5,978 nt of DNA from Candidatus Desantisbacteria bacterium CG1_02_38_46 (lineage in GTDB: Bacteria > Desantisbacteria > UBA1551 > UBA1559). The position numbers and the translations under genes were made by a program. Positions within the stretch are counted from its first letter, which is position 1. Each line of letters begins with the position of its first letter. Location: NCBI GenBank assembly GCA_001871015.1, contig MNUO01000058.1, positions 1 to 5,978 on the forward strand. The letters run 5' to 3'. Below are positions 5,632 to 5,978 of this stretch, piece by piece. The notes under the pieces are model-generated. The model ran no database searches, had not been told where the DNA came from, and saw nothing but the letters and a program-made list of their open reading frames with translations.

Positions 5632-5978
5632 ATGACATCTGATCTTACATTTATTACAAACGAACCAGGACAAAGCCTAAAAGAGAGATTTGAATCTTTA
5701 ATCAAAGATACAAGATTTTTTGATTGTCTTGTTGGATATTTTTACACAAGTGGTTTTTATCTCATTTATAAAGCATTAGAAAATACAGAGAAAATAAGGA
5801 TTCTCATTGGTATAAACACGAGCAAAAAGACCTATGATTTATTAAAAACTGCCGTCCAGGAAGAAAAGCATTCCTTTCAGTTTTCTCATGCAGAGACAAA
5901 GCAGGAAGTTGAAAAATTTGTAGAAAAAGAAATAGAAGATTCCGAAGATAATCAAAAAGTTGAAGAAGGAGTTAGTAA
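5632..5978 (+). CDS. N-terminus of a probable phospholipase-D-like/helicase protein, 3' end missing
   Basis: The frame stays open from the ATG at 5632 to the window edge, giving 115 residues. The segment FITNEPGQSLKERFESLIKD (7-26), followed by TRFFDCLVGYFYTSGFYLIYKALENTEKIRILIGIN (27-62), resembles the start of the PLD-like domain that precedes the SNF2-type helicase in large bacterial proteins of about 1000 residues, often found beside methyltransferase and nuclease genes in restriction or phage-defence loci. Residues 74-115 are charged and probably lead into the second part of the domain. The HxK-type catalytic motif normally comes later and is not visible, so nuclease activity cannot be judged. 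A free-standing PLD-like nuclease or a helicase-less form is also possible. The start is 1 base after the AIR-synthase-like stop, with AGGGGGTG upstream, so it probably shares that promoter. Confidence 0.6.
   Translation, partial: MTSDLTFITNEPGQSLKERFESLIKDTRFFDCLVGYFYTSGFYLIYKALENTEKIRILIGINTSKKTYDLLKTAVQEEKHSFQFSHAETKQEVEKFVEKEIEDSEDNQKVEEGVS

Noticed and set aside
4574-5705. Several minus-strand open frames opposite the AIR-synthase-like gene
   Set aside because: They mirror the codon pattern of a well-supported + strand gene and show no family motifs or ribosome binding sites that I could see.

Overview
The window looks like a piece of a chromosome from an AT-rich bacterium, probably an uncultivated Gram-negative lineage. 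All seven supported genes lie on the + strand and are tightly packed. Some neighbours overlap by 4 to 7 bases and others are separated by only 1 to 11 bases. Ordinary bacterial genes are present (acyl-phosphate G3P acyltransferase PlsY, GpsA, an HU/IHF-type histone-like protein, a MerR regulator), and TGA and TAA both serve as stops, so the standard bacterial code fits. The style of the proteins and the gene order recall candidate phyla such as Omnitrophota. That assignment is a weak inference, because no rRNA or other strong marker is present.

Region 1 (1-2235) is the end of a membrane ion-translocation operon. It holds the 3' part of one antiporter-like subunit and a complete second one. 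Both belong to the NuoL/M/N-MrpA/D family found in complex I, Mrp antiporters and membrane-bound group 4 hydrogenases. They are recognisable paralogues in tandem. The upstream genes that would say which complex this is lie outside the window.

Region 2 (2229-3829) is a two-gene phospholipid unit. gpsA makes sn-glycerol 3-phosphate from dihydroxyacetone phosphate, and plsY acylates it to lysophosphatidic acid. They overlap by ATGA, and plsY itself overlaps the antiporter gene by 7 bases, so the whole stretch is probably one transcript with coupled translation.

Region 3 (3841-4471) encodes two small DNA-binding proteins, an HU/IHF-type protein and a MerR-type regulator without an obvious effector domain. 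They probably belong to the same transcript.

Region 4 (4454-4583) is the only real break in the window. Three 18-base hairpin units, the first two head to head, start inside the last codons of the merR gene and resemble REP/REPIN elements. They are followed by a near-perfect extended -10 promoter. A new transcription unit starts here.

Region 5 (4584-5978) encodes an AIR-synthase-like (PurM/HypE superfamily) protein that lacks the C-terminal cysteine HypE needs. One base further on begins a protein whose N-terminus looks like the phospholipase-D-like domain found in front of large SNF2-type helicases, often part of restriction or phage-defence loci. The window ends 115 codons into it. The most novel material is therefore the palindromic repeat junction and whatever accessory system begins at 5632.
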